Shown: positions 1 to 5,596, counted from the first letter of the stretch. The stretch is DNA of 8,678 nt from Clostridiales bacterium (GCA_029069015.1 JAIEBL010000232.1:1-8678); one strand, 5' to 3'. A program made the numbers and translations. The notes: a model not told the origin generated them from the letters alone.

Positions 1-99
1 CTTCCAATCCGTATCGAGCTGAAAGCTTACGTTTTCAAATACGTCTCTGTAGCTTGACGGATAAGCAAACGTTAAATTTTCCACTTTTATTATCGCCAT
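1..99 (-). CDS. ABC-F ATPase, Lsa/CplR-like ribosome protection protein (N-terminal fragment)
   Basis: Only the first 33 residues lie inside the window; the gene continues past base 1. The peptide begins MAIIKVENLTFAYPSS and runs on through FENVSFQLDTDWK. This matches the opening strand, A-loop aromatic and 'DTDWK' segment that precede Walker A in Lsa/CplR-type ABC-F proteins. These cytosolic twin-ATPase proteins lack membrane domains; they bind the ribosomal E site and dislodge lincosamide, streptogramin A and pleuromutilin drugs. The start is the ATG at 97-99, preceded by a perfect AGGAGG (108-113) eight bases away. The gene sits behind a long leader with a terminator (120-155), as inducible ABC-F genes usually do. 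The subfamily is judged from 33 residues only, so drug class is inference. A non-resistance ABC-F ATPase or a conventional ABC transporter ATPase is the main alternative. Confidence 0.8.
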   Translation of the reverse strand, partial: MAIIKVENLTFAYPSSYRDVFENVSFQLDTDWK

Positions 100-119
100 A
101 ATTTTAACCTCCTTACAAC

Positions 120-155
120 AAAAAAAAGAGCTATGAGAAAGTTATCTCATAACTC
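120..155 (-). terminator. Intrinsic terminator in the ABC-F leader (attenuator)
   Basis: On the minus strand GAGTTATGAGA (155 to 145) pairs with TCTCATAGCTC (138 to 128) across a six-base loop. The stem is 11 bp with one G-U pair and is followed by eight U residues (127-120). It ends just upstream of the AGGAGG of the ABC-F gene, so it stops transcription before the coding region. That placement marks it as a conditional attenuator, not an end-of-gene terminator. Part of its loop and 3' arm (136-143) is complementary to an upstream leader segment (210-217). Confidence 0.85.
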
Positions 156-200
156 AATCGCTACCCTGAAAAACAATTCGGGTGCGCGCTAACGAAAAAA

Positions 201-292
201 TACAGAGTAAACTTTCTTGCGTCGCCACAAGGCCGAAGAGCGCACTGCGCCCTCATTTCTTATGGCAGATAAATTCAGCAAGAAAGACTGTA
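201..292 (-). promoter_or_regulatory. Leader RNA with alternative pairing segments (ABC-F attenuation)
   Basis: Three complementary blocks can be traced by eye in the minus-strand RNA. Block 1 (286-278, CTTTCTTGC, inside the leader ORF) pairs perfectly with block 2 (220-212, GCAAGAAAG). The helix is extended by UACAG (292-288) with CUGUA (205-201). Block 2 can instead pair with block 3 in the terminator: AGAAAGUU (217-210) with AACUUUCU (143-136), plus a further CUC/GAG match after a two-base internal loop. A GC-rich hairpin (238-254) sits between blocks 1 and 2. The inferred logic is that a ribosome stalled on the leader ORF masks block 1 and frees block 2 to open the terminator. Confidence 0.6.
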
Positions 293-295
293 CAT
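275..295 (-). CDS. Putative six-codon leader peptide (MYSLSC)
   Basis: ATG at 293-295, then Tyr-Ser-Leu-Ser-Cys and TGA. A GAGGT Shine-Dalgarno (301-305) lies five bases upstream. The expected transcript start (about 316) leaves a 5' UTR of roughly 20 bases. The ORF contains pairing block 1 of the leader, so ribosome position on it would control folding. Very short leader peptides of this kind are known upstream of msr(D), erm and other ABC-F genes. A second frame is also open across the leader from ATG 318-320 (43 codons), but that ATG lies upstream of the predicted transcript start. The six-codon ORF is therefore preferred. Confidence 0.5.
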   Translation of the reverse strand: MYSLSC

Positions 296-322
296 TTCGC
301 ACCTCGAAGTTTTCTTGCATGT

Positions 323-351
323 ATTGTACCATATTTCAGTCCGCAACGCAA
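323..351 (-). promoter_or_regulatory. Promoter of the ABC-F leader
   Basis: On the minus strand TTGCGT (351-346) and TACAAT (328-323) are separated by exactly 17 bp. Transcription would start near base 316, about 217 bases before the ABC-F start codon, giving a long untranslated leader. The -35 box is weak and the -10 box strong. Confidence 0.65.
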
Positions 352-409
352 GCAAATTCGGAGGTCGTATTTTTTACAAGATTCTCGTAAAAAACGAATG
401 GAGACAATC

Positions 410-438
410 TTGACAACGGTAGCAGAGCATAGTAAGAT
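410..438 (+). promoter_or_regulatory. Promoter of the 467-1039 membrane protein gene
   Basis: TTGACA (410-415), a 17-bp spacer, then TAAGAT (433-438). The expected start is about 445, and the AGGAAGG ribosome site follows at 451-457. The promoter is divergent from the ABC-F leader promoter, about 60 bp away. The 367-base gap between the two genes is thus accounted for by two promoters and the attenuator. Confidence 0.75.
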
Positions 439-466
439 ATAAGTAGGAAAAGGAAGGCGGGCATAT

Positions 467-1039
467 ATGCAAGTATACAGCAACACGCCGCTCGGCGTAG
501 AGGATATCGAAGCCACGTTAAGACACGGCAAAATCAACATTTCCAAAGCGTATACTGCGCTTTATGCTTTTGTGTGGCTATTGACGGGATTGCCTCTTTT
601 GTTCGGTGTTTTGGACTTTATTTTTCATTCCGTCAATGAAGGGCATCTCGACCTATTGCTGCTCGGGGCGGTGCTGTTTGCGGCAACCTCTTTTTTCTTT
701 TTTAATTTCAATCGGGGCAAACGGAAAGTAAAGAAATGGTTGATTGATGCCGTGATATTGAGAGCCAAAGCGCAAAATGTGCGTGAAGGTAAAGAATTCA
801 TGCGCTATGGCTCGGTACGCGCCACCGCCATTGAGGTGAGCTTTTCTTATGCGGGAACAGACTACGTAAAGAGCAGTCTCGAAGAAAGAAAAATTGCGCC
901 GTGCCGAAGCGTCTTTAACCAATACGCAGACAAAGAAATACTGATCGCCTACTCTCCGATCTACGATCAAGTGATGCTCATAAGCCCCGAAAGGACCCGT
1001 CTGATTTGGTCGGAGCTTTCCGAAAAAGGCACACCGTAA
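467..1039 (+). CDS. Small membrane protein, DUF3592-like, function unknown
   Basis: 190 residues. A soluble N-terminal stretch is followed by two hydrophobic helices (about 28-53 and 60-82) joined by a short acidic turn. A basic patch (RGKRKVKKW) follows, consistent with the positive-inside rule. The C-terminal half (about 95-180) is a soluble beta-rich domain with the pattern 'A-x-A-x-E-V-x-F-x-Y-x-G-x-x-Y ... I-x-I-A-Y-S-P'. That resembles the periodic strand pattern of DUF3592-type proteins. The resemblance is by eye, not by a profile match. The start ATG has AGGAAGG nine bases upstream and its own promoter at 410-438. It is a single-gene unit, since a terminator overlaps its stop codon. 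Being divergent from an ABC-F gene does not by itself imply a resistance role. Confidence 0.75.
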   Translation: MQVYSNTPLGVEDIEATLRHGKINISKAYTALYAFVWLLTGLPLLFGVLDFIFHSVNEGHLDLLLLGAVLFAATSFFFFNFNRGKRKVKKWLIDAVILRAKAQNVREGKEFMRYGSVRATAIEVSFSYAGTDYVKSSLEERKIAPCRSVFNQYADKEILIAYSPIYDQVMLISPERTRLIWSELSEKGTP

Positions 1040-1058
1040 AAGGCGTGCCTTTCGTTTT
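1025..1058. terminator. Bidirectional terminator between converging genes
   Basis: AAAGGCAC and GTGCCTTT form the outer stem. On the minus strand the inner CC/GG pairs and a G-U pair make the helix continuous. T-rich stretches flank both sides (TTTCGTTTT on plus, TTTTTC on minus). The stop codon of the plus-strand gene (1037-1039) lies in the loop. It can end both that gene and the prenyltransferase transcript arriving from the right. Confidence 0.75.
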
Positions 1059-1075
1059 GAAAGAGGTACATTCGT

Positions 1076-1678
1076 TCAGCCCCCTAAGGTGATATCCTGG
1101 CGGCTGTACCAATCCAAAGCGTCGTAGAACTGCTTCTCTTCAAAGTCGGGCCAAAGAGCGTCGACGATATAGAAGTCCGCGTAGACCGATTGCAGGGGCA
1201 GGAACCCCGACAAGCGGCGCATGCCGCCCCAACGGATCACGAGATCGACGCGCGGAATATCCTTTGATTTCCATCCGCTTTTCATATCCCATTCCCAGCC
1301 GTAGTTGACCAGAAAATTGACGTGCATTTTGCCTTCGTCGGCTTTGCGCTCGGTGTAGGGAAGGAGTGCGGGCGGGAAGCAGTCGGATTTCGCGTTGCCG
1401 CAAACATACAAAGAGACGTCTTCGTTTTCCGCCATTTTAACGGCATCGGTGCAAGCGGCAGTAAAGGCTTGCACCTGTTCTTTTGGGCGTTTGCAGTTAT
1501 CGACCGTAAAGCCGTAGTAGGTCAGTTCTTGTACGCCACGCTCTTTTGCGGCGCGCAGTAGCCGAAGCCCTACCGGCAAACCGTGTTCGTATCCGGCTTC
1601 CTTGTTTAGCGCGTGTTGTACTGCCCAACGCCTGTTGCCGTCGGGGATAATGCCTATATGCGTCGGTGTCCGTTGCAT
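1076..1678 (-). CDS. Short divergent cis-prenyltransferase (UppS family)
   Basis: 200 residues from ATG 1676-1678, which has AAAGGA seven bases upstream. A TTG ten codons earlier is less likely. The UppS (undecaprenyl diphosphate synthase) fold is recognisable. There is HIGIIPDGNRRWA (7-19) with the Mg/substrate Asp13, YEHG (30-33), YGFTVDNCKRP (55-65), VNYGWEWD, and IRWGGMRRLSGF (148-159) followed by VYADFYIVDALWPDF. Family members add isopentenyl diphosphate units to a prenyl diphosphate in cis, normally making the C55 lipid carrier for the cell wall. Oddities are a length 30-50 residues below typical UppS, with the loss between VNYGWEWDM and DLVIRW. Glu is replaced by Met after IRxGG, the usual S-E-N-W is V-D-N-C, and the metal-binding Glu of AYxEFY is Asp. 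It is probably a paralogue, not the main UppS. It lies 68 bases after the MATE gene on the same strand and probably shares its transcript. Confidence 0.85.
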   Translation of the reverse strand: MQRTPTHIGIIPDGNRRWAVQHALNKEAGYEHGLPVGLRLLRAAKERGVQELTYYGFTVDNCKRPKEQVQAFTAACTDAVKMAENEDVSLYVCGNAKSDCFPPALLPYTERKADEGKMHVNFLVNYGWEWDMKSGWKSKDIPRVDLVIRWGGMRRLSGFLPLQSVYADFYIVDALWPDFEEKQFYDALDWYSRQDITLGG

Positions 1679-1746
1679 ATTTTTGTCCTTTCCCAATCCT
1701 TTGAGCAAAAAATTTTTCGTTGTAAGTATTGGTCGTTTGCGTGAAT

Positions 1747-3159
1747 TTATACAATCGGTTCGCTTAACGGGTCTTCCATCGGGCGGACTTTTTTGTCATA
1801 GGCATATTTTAAGAGTAGGGCAGCGACGATTGCCGTGACCGTTTCAACGATCGGGAACGTCCACCAAACGATGCTTACGACGCGCGCGGAAAGCGTAAAT
1901 GCATAGGCGACGGGCAGCACGAGAAGGCACAGCCGCAGAAAGGACAGCAAAAGCGGGAAAAGCGCGTAGCGGAACGCTTGTAACACGCCTTGCACCGCTA
2001 CGGTAAACGCCATAAAAACGTAGCCGATGCTTGCGATACGAATGGCTTTTGCAACCACCGTTTGGATCGCGTCGCCGCCTGCACCGCTCGCCATACCGAA
2101 GAGTTTGGAAAGCACAGAAGCAAGGCACTCGAACAAAACGGTAATAAGCACAGCGACCGCCACGGAAACCGTTATGCCGTACTTTATGCAGTCTTTGACG
2201 CGTTGCTTGTTTTGCAGTCCGTAGTTAAATGACAGAACGGAGATGATCGTGTTGGATACGCCGAACGCGGCAAACAGCGCGAACTGCATGATCTTGTAGT
2301 AAATGCCGAAGCTGCCTTGCAGTAGGACGGCTGTTTCTTGTGAGGTTACCGTGCCGAGTATTTTCGTCATGCCCAGCATCATCACCGACAGAAGCCCTTG
2401 CATGAGCGCCGCCGATATGCCGATTTTGTAAATCGCCAAAATGATTTTGCCGCTCGGTTTTATCACCTTTACGCTGTTTTTCACTTCCTTGTTGGCGATG
2501 TAGTGAAAGAGCATTGCCACGATGAGCGACACGATTTGCCCGATGACCGTTGCCCACGCCGCGCCGTCGATGCCCATTTTACAGGGATAAATGAATACGT
2601 AGTCAAGCACGATATTCGTGACCGCGCCCGATATTTGCGAGACGGTGGAGTACAGCGTTTTGCCCGTGCTCTGCAAAAACCGTTCGTACACGGTGAACCC
2701 GATTGCGCCGAACGAAAAGCAACAACAGATTTTCAGATAGCTCGTGCCCATTTTAACGGCGCTTTCGTTGCCGCCCGCCTGCATGGCGATAAACCGATTG
2801 CAACCGAACAGCCCGAAAAGCAAGAATACGGCGTAAATGCAAAGCCCAAAAAAGATACCGTTGCCCGCGGTTTTCCGTACGCCCTCGTCGTCCTTCTCGC
2901 CCAGTTTTTTGGACAGAAGCGCGTTGATACCCACGCCCGTTCCCACGCCTACGGCGATGATCAGAAGCTGAATGGGGAAGGCATATGTCAGAGCAAGATT
3001 GCCTGTCGTGCCTTCTGTTCCCATGTTGATAACGAACGCCGTATCCACGATGTTATACACCGATTGCAGGATCATCGAGACGATCATCGGCAGCCCCATT
3101 TTCCAAAGAAGCTTGTGCATCGGCGCGTTCGCCATCTTGTTCTGTTTGACTTGTTCCAT
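1747..3159 (-). CDS. MATE family multidrug/Na+ antiporter
   Basis: 470 residues, the normal MATE length, with two six-helix halves predicted from the hydrophobic pattern. The N terminus (about residues 14-60) contains KLLWKMGLPMIVSMI followed by QSVYNIVDTAFVIN, the classic first-helix motif of the family, and GVGTGVGINALLSKKLGE follows. The second half begins near KIGISAALMQGLLS and repeats the pattern. These inner-membrane pumps export cationic drugs and other organic molecules using H+ or Na+ gradients. The start ATG 3157-3159 has AAAGGAG five bases upstream. Regulation is suggested by a strong terminator directly before this site and an inverted repeat over the promoter. A short cis-prenyltransferase gene follows. 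The substrate cannot be read from the sequence. Confidence 0.93.
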   Translation of the reverse strand: MEQVKQNKMANAPMHKLLWKMGLPMIVSMILQSVYNIVDTAFVINMGTEGTTGNLALTYAFPIQLLIIAVGVGTGVGINALLSKKLGEKDDEGVRKTAGNGIFFGLCIYAVFLLFGLFGCNRFIAMQAGGNESAVKMGTSYLKICCCFSFGAIGFTVYERFLQSTGKTLYSTVSQISGAVTNIVLDYVFIYPCKMGIDGAAWATVIGQIVSLIVAMLFHYIANKEVKNSVKVIKPSGKIILAIYKIGISAALMQGLLSVMMLGMTKILGTVTSQETAVLLQGSFGIYYKIMQFALFAAFGVSNTIISVLSFNYGLQNKQRVKDCIKYGITVSVAVAVLITVLFECLASVLSKLFGMASGAGGDAIQTVVAKAIRIASIGYVFMAFTVAVQGVLQAFRYALFPLLLSFLRLCLLVLPVAYAFTLSARVVSIVWWTFPIVETVTAIVAALLLKYAYDKKVRPMEDPLSEPIV

Positions 3160-3169
3160 AAAAACTCCT

Positions 3170-3235
3170 TTAAAAAAATAGTGCGTAAACCCGATTTTCA
3201 GTCGGACTTACGCACGTATATACAGTGCCACTCAC
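3170..3235 (-). CDS. Possible leader ORF running through the MATE attenuator
   Basis: A GTG at 3233-3235 opens a 21-codon frame that crosses the whole terminator hairpin and ends at TAA (3172-3170), where the AAAGGAG begins. It ends in ENRVYALFF. The predicted transcript start (about 3237) is only one or two bases before the GTG, so any translation would be leaderless. No Shine-Dalgarno is present. Ribosome passage would melt the terminator, which is a plausible way to couple expression to translation. The frame may equally be chance. Confidence 0.25.
   Translation of the reverse strand: MSGTVYTCVSPTENRVYALFF
3172..3215 (-). terminator. Intrinsic terminator in the MATE leader (attenuator)
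   Basis: A 14-bp helix on the minus strand joins GTGCGTAAGTCCGA (3215-3202) to TCGGGTTTACGCAC (3194-3181). It has two G-U pairs and a seven-base loop, and is followed by TA and seven U residues. It lies between the MATE promoter and the MATE Shine-Dalgarno, so it blocks the gene it precedes unless something disrupts it. Confidence 0.85.
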
Positions 3236-3243
3236 TTGTATTC

Positions 3244-3272
3244 AGTATAGCGCATTTGCAAAATAATTGCAA
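3244..3272 (-). promoter_or_regulatory. Promoter of the MATE leader
   Basis: On the minus strand TTGCAA (3272-3267), a 17-bp spacer, and TATACT (3249-3244). Transcription should start near 3237, about 78 bases ahead of the MATE start codon. Confidence 0.7.
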
Positions 3273-3275
3273 ATG
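3253..3275. promoter_or_regulatory. Palindromic operator candidate over the MATE promoter
   Basis: CATTTGCAA, a five-base AT spacer, then TTGCAAATG: a perfect inverted repeat with 9-bp arms. It covers the -35 box and most of the spacer of the MATE promoter, where a bound repressor would exclude RNA polymerase. The size and symmetry suit a MarR- or TetR-type dimer, but no regulator gene is visible nearby. Confidence 0.5.
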
Positions 3276-3328
3276 TTTTTGCGCGTTTGCAGAGCAAAAG
3301 TTGCCTATACTGCGCTTGCTTTGATAGG

Positions 3329-3640
3329 CTAGCGCTTCTTCTTCGGTAAGGGCGTAATGCGCTCTAAAAGCGGAATAACGGCGTCTACGAGAGCGGCGTT
3401 TTCTATATCGAGTATATAATGCTCTTTCGTGCCCTCGTACGGTAAACCCGTTTCTGCGTCGCCGAGCACGCTTTCCAGCTCGGGCAGTTTCTTAACGAAA
3501 ACGCAATTATCGCACACGAGCAGGATCGGCTTGTCGTTTACGTATACCATATAGTCGCCGAACATTTTCTTATACCGCACGGCAAACCCACTGCGGATCT
3601 GTTCGCACACGAATTCTATAAAATCAACCGTCGTCGCCAT
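3329..3640 (-). CDS. TfoX N-terminal domain protein
   Basis: 103 residues, matching a stand-alone TfoX-N domain. It starts MATTVDFIEFVCEQI, then has VRYKKMFGDYMVYVNDKPILLVCDN as core strands and VFVKKLP, and ends in a basic PLPKKKR tail. In Gammaproteobacteria TfoX/Sxy activates competence genes with Crp. Single-domain versions like this are common in Bacillota, where their role is unknown, so a competence function should not be assumed. The start has GAGGTGA about eight bases upstream and overlaps the end of the acetyltransferase gene by 17 bases. It is the last gene of the DUF3795-GNAT-TfoX operon. Only a weak 6-bp hairpin follows it. Confidence 0.88.
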   Translation of the reverse strand: MATTVDFIEFVCEQIRSGFAVRYKKMFGDYMVYVNDKPILLVCDNCVFVKKLPELESVLGDAETGLPYEGTKEHYILDIENAALVDAVIPLLERITPLPKKKR

Positions 3641-4124
3641 TTGTTTTCACCTCAATCGTTCTAAGAATTTTTTCCAAGTCGAACATGCCGTCGTGATAGC
3701 AAAGCTGTCCGTCCTTGTGTTCGTAGCCCAGTTTGCGGTAGAAAGGGATGGCCGAAACGGAAGAGTGTATCTCGATGCGTCGTGCCCGTTTTGCATATTC
3801 ATCCCGCTCCAAAAATTTGATAAGCTTTCTGCCGATGCCTTGCCGCTGATAGGCGGGGTCGACGAAAATCGTGTTGATCCAGCCTTCCGTCAGACTGTCC
3901 CAATACGCACCGATACCACCGCACCCGATAATTTTGCCACTGTCTTTCACGACGTAAAAATGCCCGCTTTCGGCTTTCTGCTTGATTTCCTCGGGTGCAA
4001 TGGAAAAGTACTGCGGTAGAGGCGGATAAAATTCGGCGAACGTCGATTGCTTGCACGCGCGCGCCACTGTCTCGCAAACTTCATAAATCTCAGTTTCTGG
4101 AATAAGTTCGATCGTAATGTTCAT
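3624..4124 (-). CDS. GNAT family N-acetyltransferase
   Basis: 166 residues with the GNAT fold. Strands with HFYVVKDSGKIIGCGGIGAY (about 56-75) lead to INTIFVDPAYQRQGIGRKLI (about 84-103). That segment holds the acetyl-CoA pyrophosphate loop Q-R-Q-G-I-G. IEIHSSVSAIPFYRKLGYE follows as the C-terminal motif B. These enzymes transfer acetyl from acetyl-CoA to an amine; the acceptor is not readable from sequence. There is no clear Shine-Dalgarno before ATG 4122-4124. The preceding DUF3795 stop is only nine bases away, so translational coupling is likely. The 3' end overlaps the TfoX-N start. Confidence 0.9.
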   Translation of the reverse strand: MNITIELIPETEIYEVCETVARACKQSTFAEFYPPLPQYFSIAPEEIKQKAESGHFYVVKDSGKIIGCGGIGAYWDSLTEGWINTIFVDPAYQRQGIGRKLIKFLERDEYAKRARRIEIHSSVSAIPFYRKLGYEHKDGQLCYHDGMFDLEKILRTIEVKTNGDDG

Positions 4125-4133
4125 GTTCGTTTT

Positions 4134-4397
4134 CTATTTTGCGTTCTTCCAGATTTTGCATTGTTCTATGCGTTTGCCGTTGTCGCCCTGCTCGGGGTCA
4201 AAAGCAAATTGATGCAACAGTTCGCAAGCGAAGTTATCGCAACTCCCGCAATGTTCGTGTGCTTTCGTTTCGCAACACGATTTAACGGGGCAACTGTCCG
4301 CCCAAAAGGGTTTGTCCATTTGCGCGCATCCTTTGCATCCCGTTTGTTCACGGTAAGCGCATGTGTTGCACAACAACCCGCATCTCGATTCGATCAT
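4134..4397 (-). CDS. DUF3795 cysteine-rich protein
   Basis: 87 residues with a dense cysteine pattern: C6, C10 and C13 in RCGLLCNTCAYRE, CKGC (21-24), SCPVKSCCE, HCGSCDNFACELL, and a final C before IWKNAK. This spacing matches the DUF3795 family, presumed zinc- or metal-binding, with no established function. It is the first gene of the operon. ATG 4395-4397 is preceded by AAGGAG about ten bases upstream and by a good promoter at 4427-4455. Confidence 0.87.
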   Translation of the reverse strand: MIESRCGLLCNTCAYREQTGCKGCAQMDKPFWADSCPVKSCCETKAHEHCGSCDNFACELLHQFAFDPEQGDNGKRIEQCKIWKNAK

Positions 4398-4426
4398 AAT
4401 GCAATGCTCCTTGATTGGTTTTATAT

Positions 4427-4455
4427 AGTATAACAGATAATATGATAATTTTCAA
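4427..4455 (-). promoter_or_regulatory. Promoter of the DUF3795-GNAT-TfoX operon
   Basis: TTGAAA (4455-4450), a 17-bp spacer and TATACT (4432-4427) on the minus strand, each box one base off consensus. It lies immediately after the terminator of the upstream gene, which makes the operon an independent unit. Confidence 0.75.
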
Positions 4456-4459
4456 GTAT

Positions 4460-4493
4460 AAAAAATACCGATGGAAAAGTACCATCGGTATTT
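4460..4493 (-). terminator. Terminator after the 4528-4899 gene
   Basis: AAATACCGATGG (4463-4474) and CCATCGGTATTT (4482-4493) form a perfect 12-bp stem with a seven-base loop. On the minus strand six U residues follow. It closes the transcript of the two AT-rich genes before the next promoter. Confidence 0.85.
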
Positions 4494-4527
4494 GATATGG
4501 GGGAGTAATAGTACCCGAAAACGAATC

Positions 4528-4899
4528 CTATTTGTATTCCAAAACTATTTTCCCGAAATCCAAAACAAAATGATTCCCCGGTAAATGGTTCGTGGAGGGA
4601 TGGTGATTCACGTTTCGTTCAAACATAATACTTCCGATTTTCTTTTTAAAGGGTTTATCGCATTTTCCGAAAACAATATATTGACAGCCGATATATTCTA
4701 TTTGATTCTTTTTGTCATTGTCAAACCAGATAAGCTCAAACGGTCGGAGGATATCAACGTTTAAAGAAGCCAAATAAGCAGCTACTTCCGGATATTTGTC
4801 TTTTACTTTGTCGTAATAATTCTTGCAAATTTCGCAATTGCACGGCATTGATTCTTCGGAGTTATAATATTGGAAATTTCGCTCTAAATCAATCCACAT
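4528..4899 (-). CDS. Hypothetical protein, immunity-like
   Basis: 123 residues from ATG 4897-4899, with GGGAG/GAAGGG just upstream; a TTG five codons earlier is the alternative. Visible features are a CNCEIC cysteine motif followed by KNYYDKVKDKYPEVAAYLASL. DILRPFEL then leads to the strand-rich stretch IEYIGCQYIVFGKC and a C-terminal HFVLDFGKIVLEY. I recall similar small proteins with a 'CxCxIC...YP..A.YL.SL.vDI.RP.EL' layout among hypotheticals found with polymorphic-toxin immunity genes. That link is inference. GC content is clearly lower than in the left part of the window (about 35% in a sampled line), suggesting acquisition by transfer. A terminator follows at 4460-4493. Confidence 0.7.
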   Translation of the reverse strand: MWIDLERNFQYYNSEESMPCNCEICKNYYDKVKDKYPEVAAYLASLNVDILRPFELIWFDNDKKNQIEYIGCQYIVFGKCDKPFKKKIGSIMFERNVNHHPSTNHLPGNHFVLDFGKIVLEYK

Positions 4900-4989
4900 A
4901 AGCCCTTCTCCCAATTGGTAAAATAATAAGACCTAAAACGCAATATTTATTTTTGGTTGAGCGGCCGTATCCTAAAACGAATATTTCAA

Positions 4990-5412
4990 TTAGTCGCCAT
5001 CTTCGCATTGGTATATTATTTCATCGACTTCTTGCGTCATAATTGAATAATTCCCTTTGTCTGTGTTTCCTTCCAAAATCAATTGTTGTGAAAAACCGCA
5101 TCGGAATTCCCGGTATATTCTAAATCCGTTTTTATGAATCAAATCGGAAAATGCAGCAAAGTCAATTTCTTTTCTTCTTTTTGCGGTTTCCTTAAAGATA
5201 AAAAGATTCAGTTCTTCATCTTCCGTTATAAGAAATTTAATAATCATTTTGCAATGTTTGCGTTGTCGAATAAGTTTTCCGACTTCATTGGTCTCCCAAA
5301 ATCCTTCGGAGAAAGTTAATTCCAGATTATGGTCAATAAACTCCATTTTTGATACTGTGCTATCATGTAAACAAAAACGGTCCGTATTTGTTATCGTTTC
5401 GATATATTTCAT
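4990..5412 (-). CDS. Hypothetical protein, function unknown
   Basis: 140 residues starting at ATG 5410-5412, which has AAGGTG about seven bases upstream. A TTG 12 codons earlier falls inside the tRNA-Val terminator and is unlikely. The N-terminal part reads LHDSTVSKMEFIDHNLELTF, a 'HDS...I.fidn.L.l.f' strand-turn-strand pattern that recurs in small immunity-type hypotheticals. KRRKEIDF and a C-terminal acidic tail (EVDEIIYQCEDGD) follow. No signal peptide or membrane segment is present. It is AT-rich (about 28% GC in a sampled line) like the next gene, and the two probably arrived together. I see no good promoter between it and the tRNA-Val terminator, so expression may depend on read-through. 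Confidence 0.65.
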   Translation of the reverse strand: MKYIETITNTDRFCLHDSTVSKMEFIDHNLELTFSEGFWETNEVGKLIRQRKHCKMIIKFLITEDEELNLFIFKETAKRRKEIDFAAFSDLIHKNGFRIYREFRCGFSQQLILEGNTDKGNYSIMTQEVDEIIYQCEDGD

Positions 5413-5426
5413 TCCCAAACACCTTA

Positions 5427-5471
5427 TAAAAATTAAAACCTTATGCAACCCAAAGGTTCGTATAAGGTTTT
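5427..5471 (-). terminator. Terminator after tRNA-Val
   Basis: AAAACCTTAT and ATAAGGTTTT form a 10-bp outer stem, with an inner AACC/GGTT helix, followed by AATTTTTAT on the minus strand. It begins five bases after the tRNA. The hypothetical gene at 4990-5412 starts only 15 bases further on. Confidence 0.75.
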
Positions 5472-5475
5472 GCTT

Positions 5476-5550
5476 TGGTGGGCAATACAGGGTTCGAACC
5501 TGTGACTTCTACCATGTGAAGGTAGCACTCTCCCGCTGAGTTAATTGCCC
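5476..5550 (-). tRNA. tRNA-Val (anticodon CAC)
   Basis: A complete cloverleaf on the minus strand. The acceptor GGGCAAT pairs with ATTGCCC, and the D-arm carries the usual AACTCAGCGGGAGAG. The anticodon arm CTACC-TTCACAT-GGTAG puts CAC at 34-36. The T-arm is ACAGG-TTCGAAC-CCTGT. Discriminator A and an encoded CCA end it (75 bases with CCA). It reads GUG codons. Confidence 0.96.
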
Positions 5551-5567
5551 TCTTAAAATGTATACTT

Positions 5568-5596
5568 ATTGTATCATAGCGGCGGACGGTTGTCAA
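5568..5596 (-). promoter_or_regulatory. Promoter of tRNA-Val
   Basis: TTGACA (5596-5591), a 17-bp spacer and TACAAT (5573-5568) on the minus strand. Transcription would start a few bases before the tRNA 5' end. Confidence 0.85.

Noticed and set aside
182..546. Two frames (plus 182-442, minus 253-546) in the divergent region
   Set aside because: They overlap the attenuator and promoters, and the minus frame runs antisense into the 467-1039 gene; no ribosome sites fit.
2398..3324. Long plus-strand frame of 308 codons opposite the MATE gene
   Set aside because: Antisense shadow of a clear MATE gene; the peptide is His/Asp/Arg-rich with no family features, and there is no ribosome site.
3303..3329. 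Weak hairpin GCCTAT/ATAGGC after the TfoX-N gene
   Set aside because: A 6-bp stem with a long loop and a poor T stretch; too weak to call a terminator.
5249..5539. 96-codon plus frame covering the tRNA-Val complement
   Set aside because: Ends in a VRTCDFYHVKVALSR-like peptide, a familiar false product of antisense tRNA sequence.
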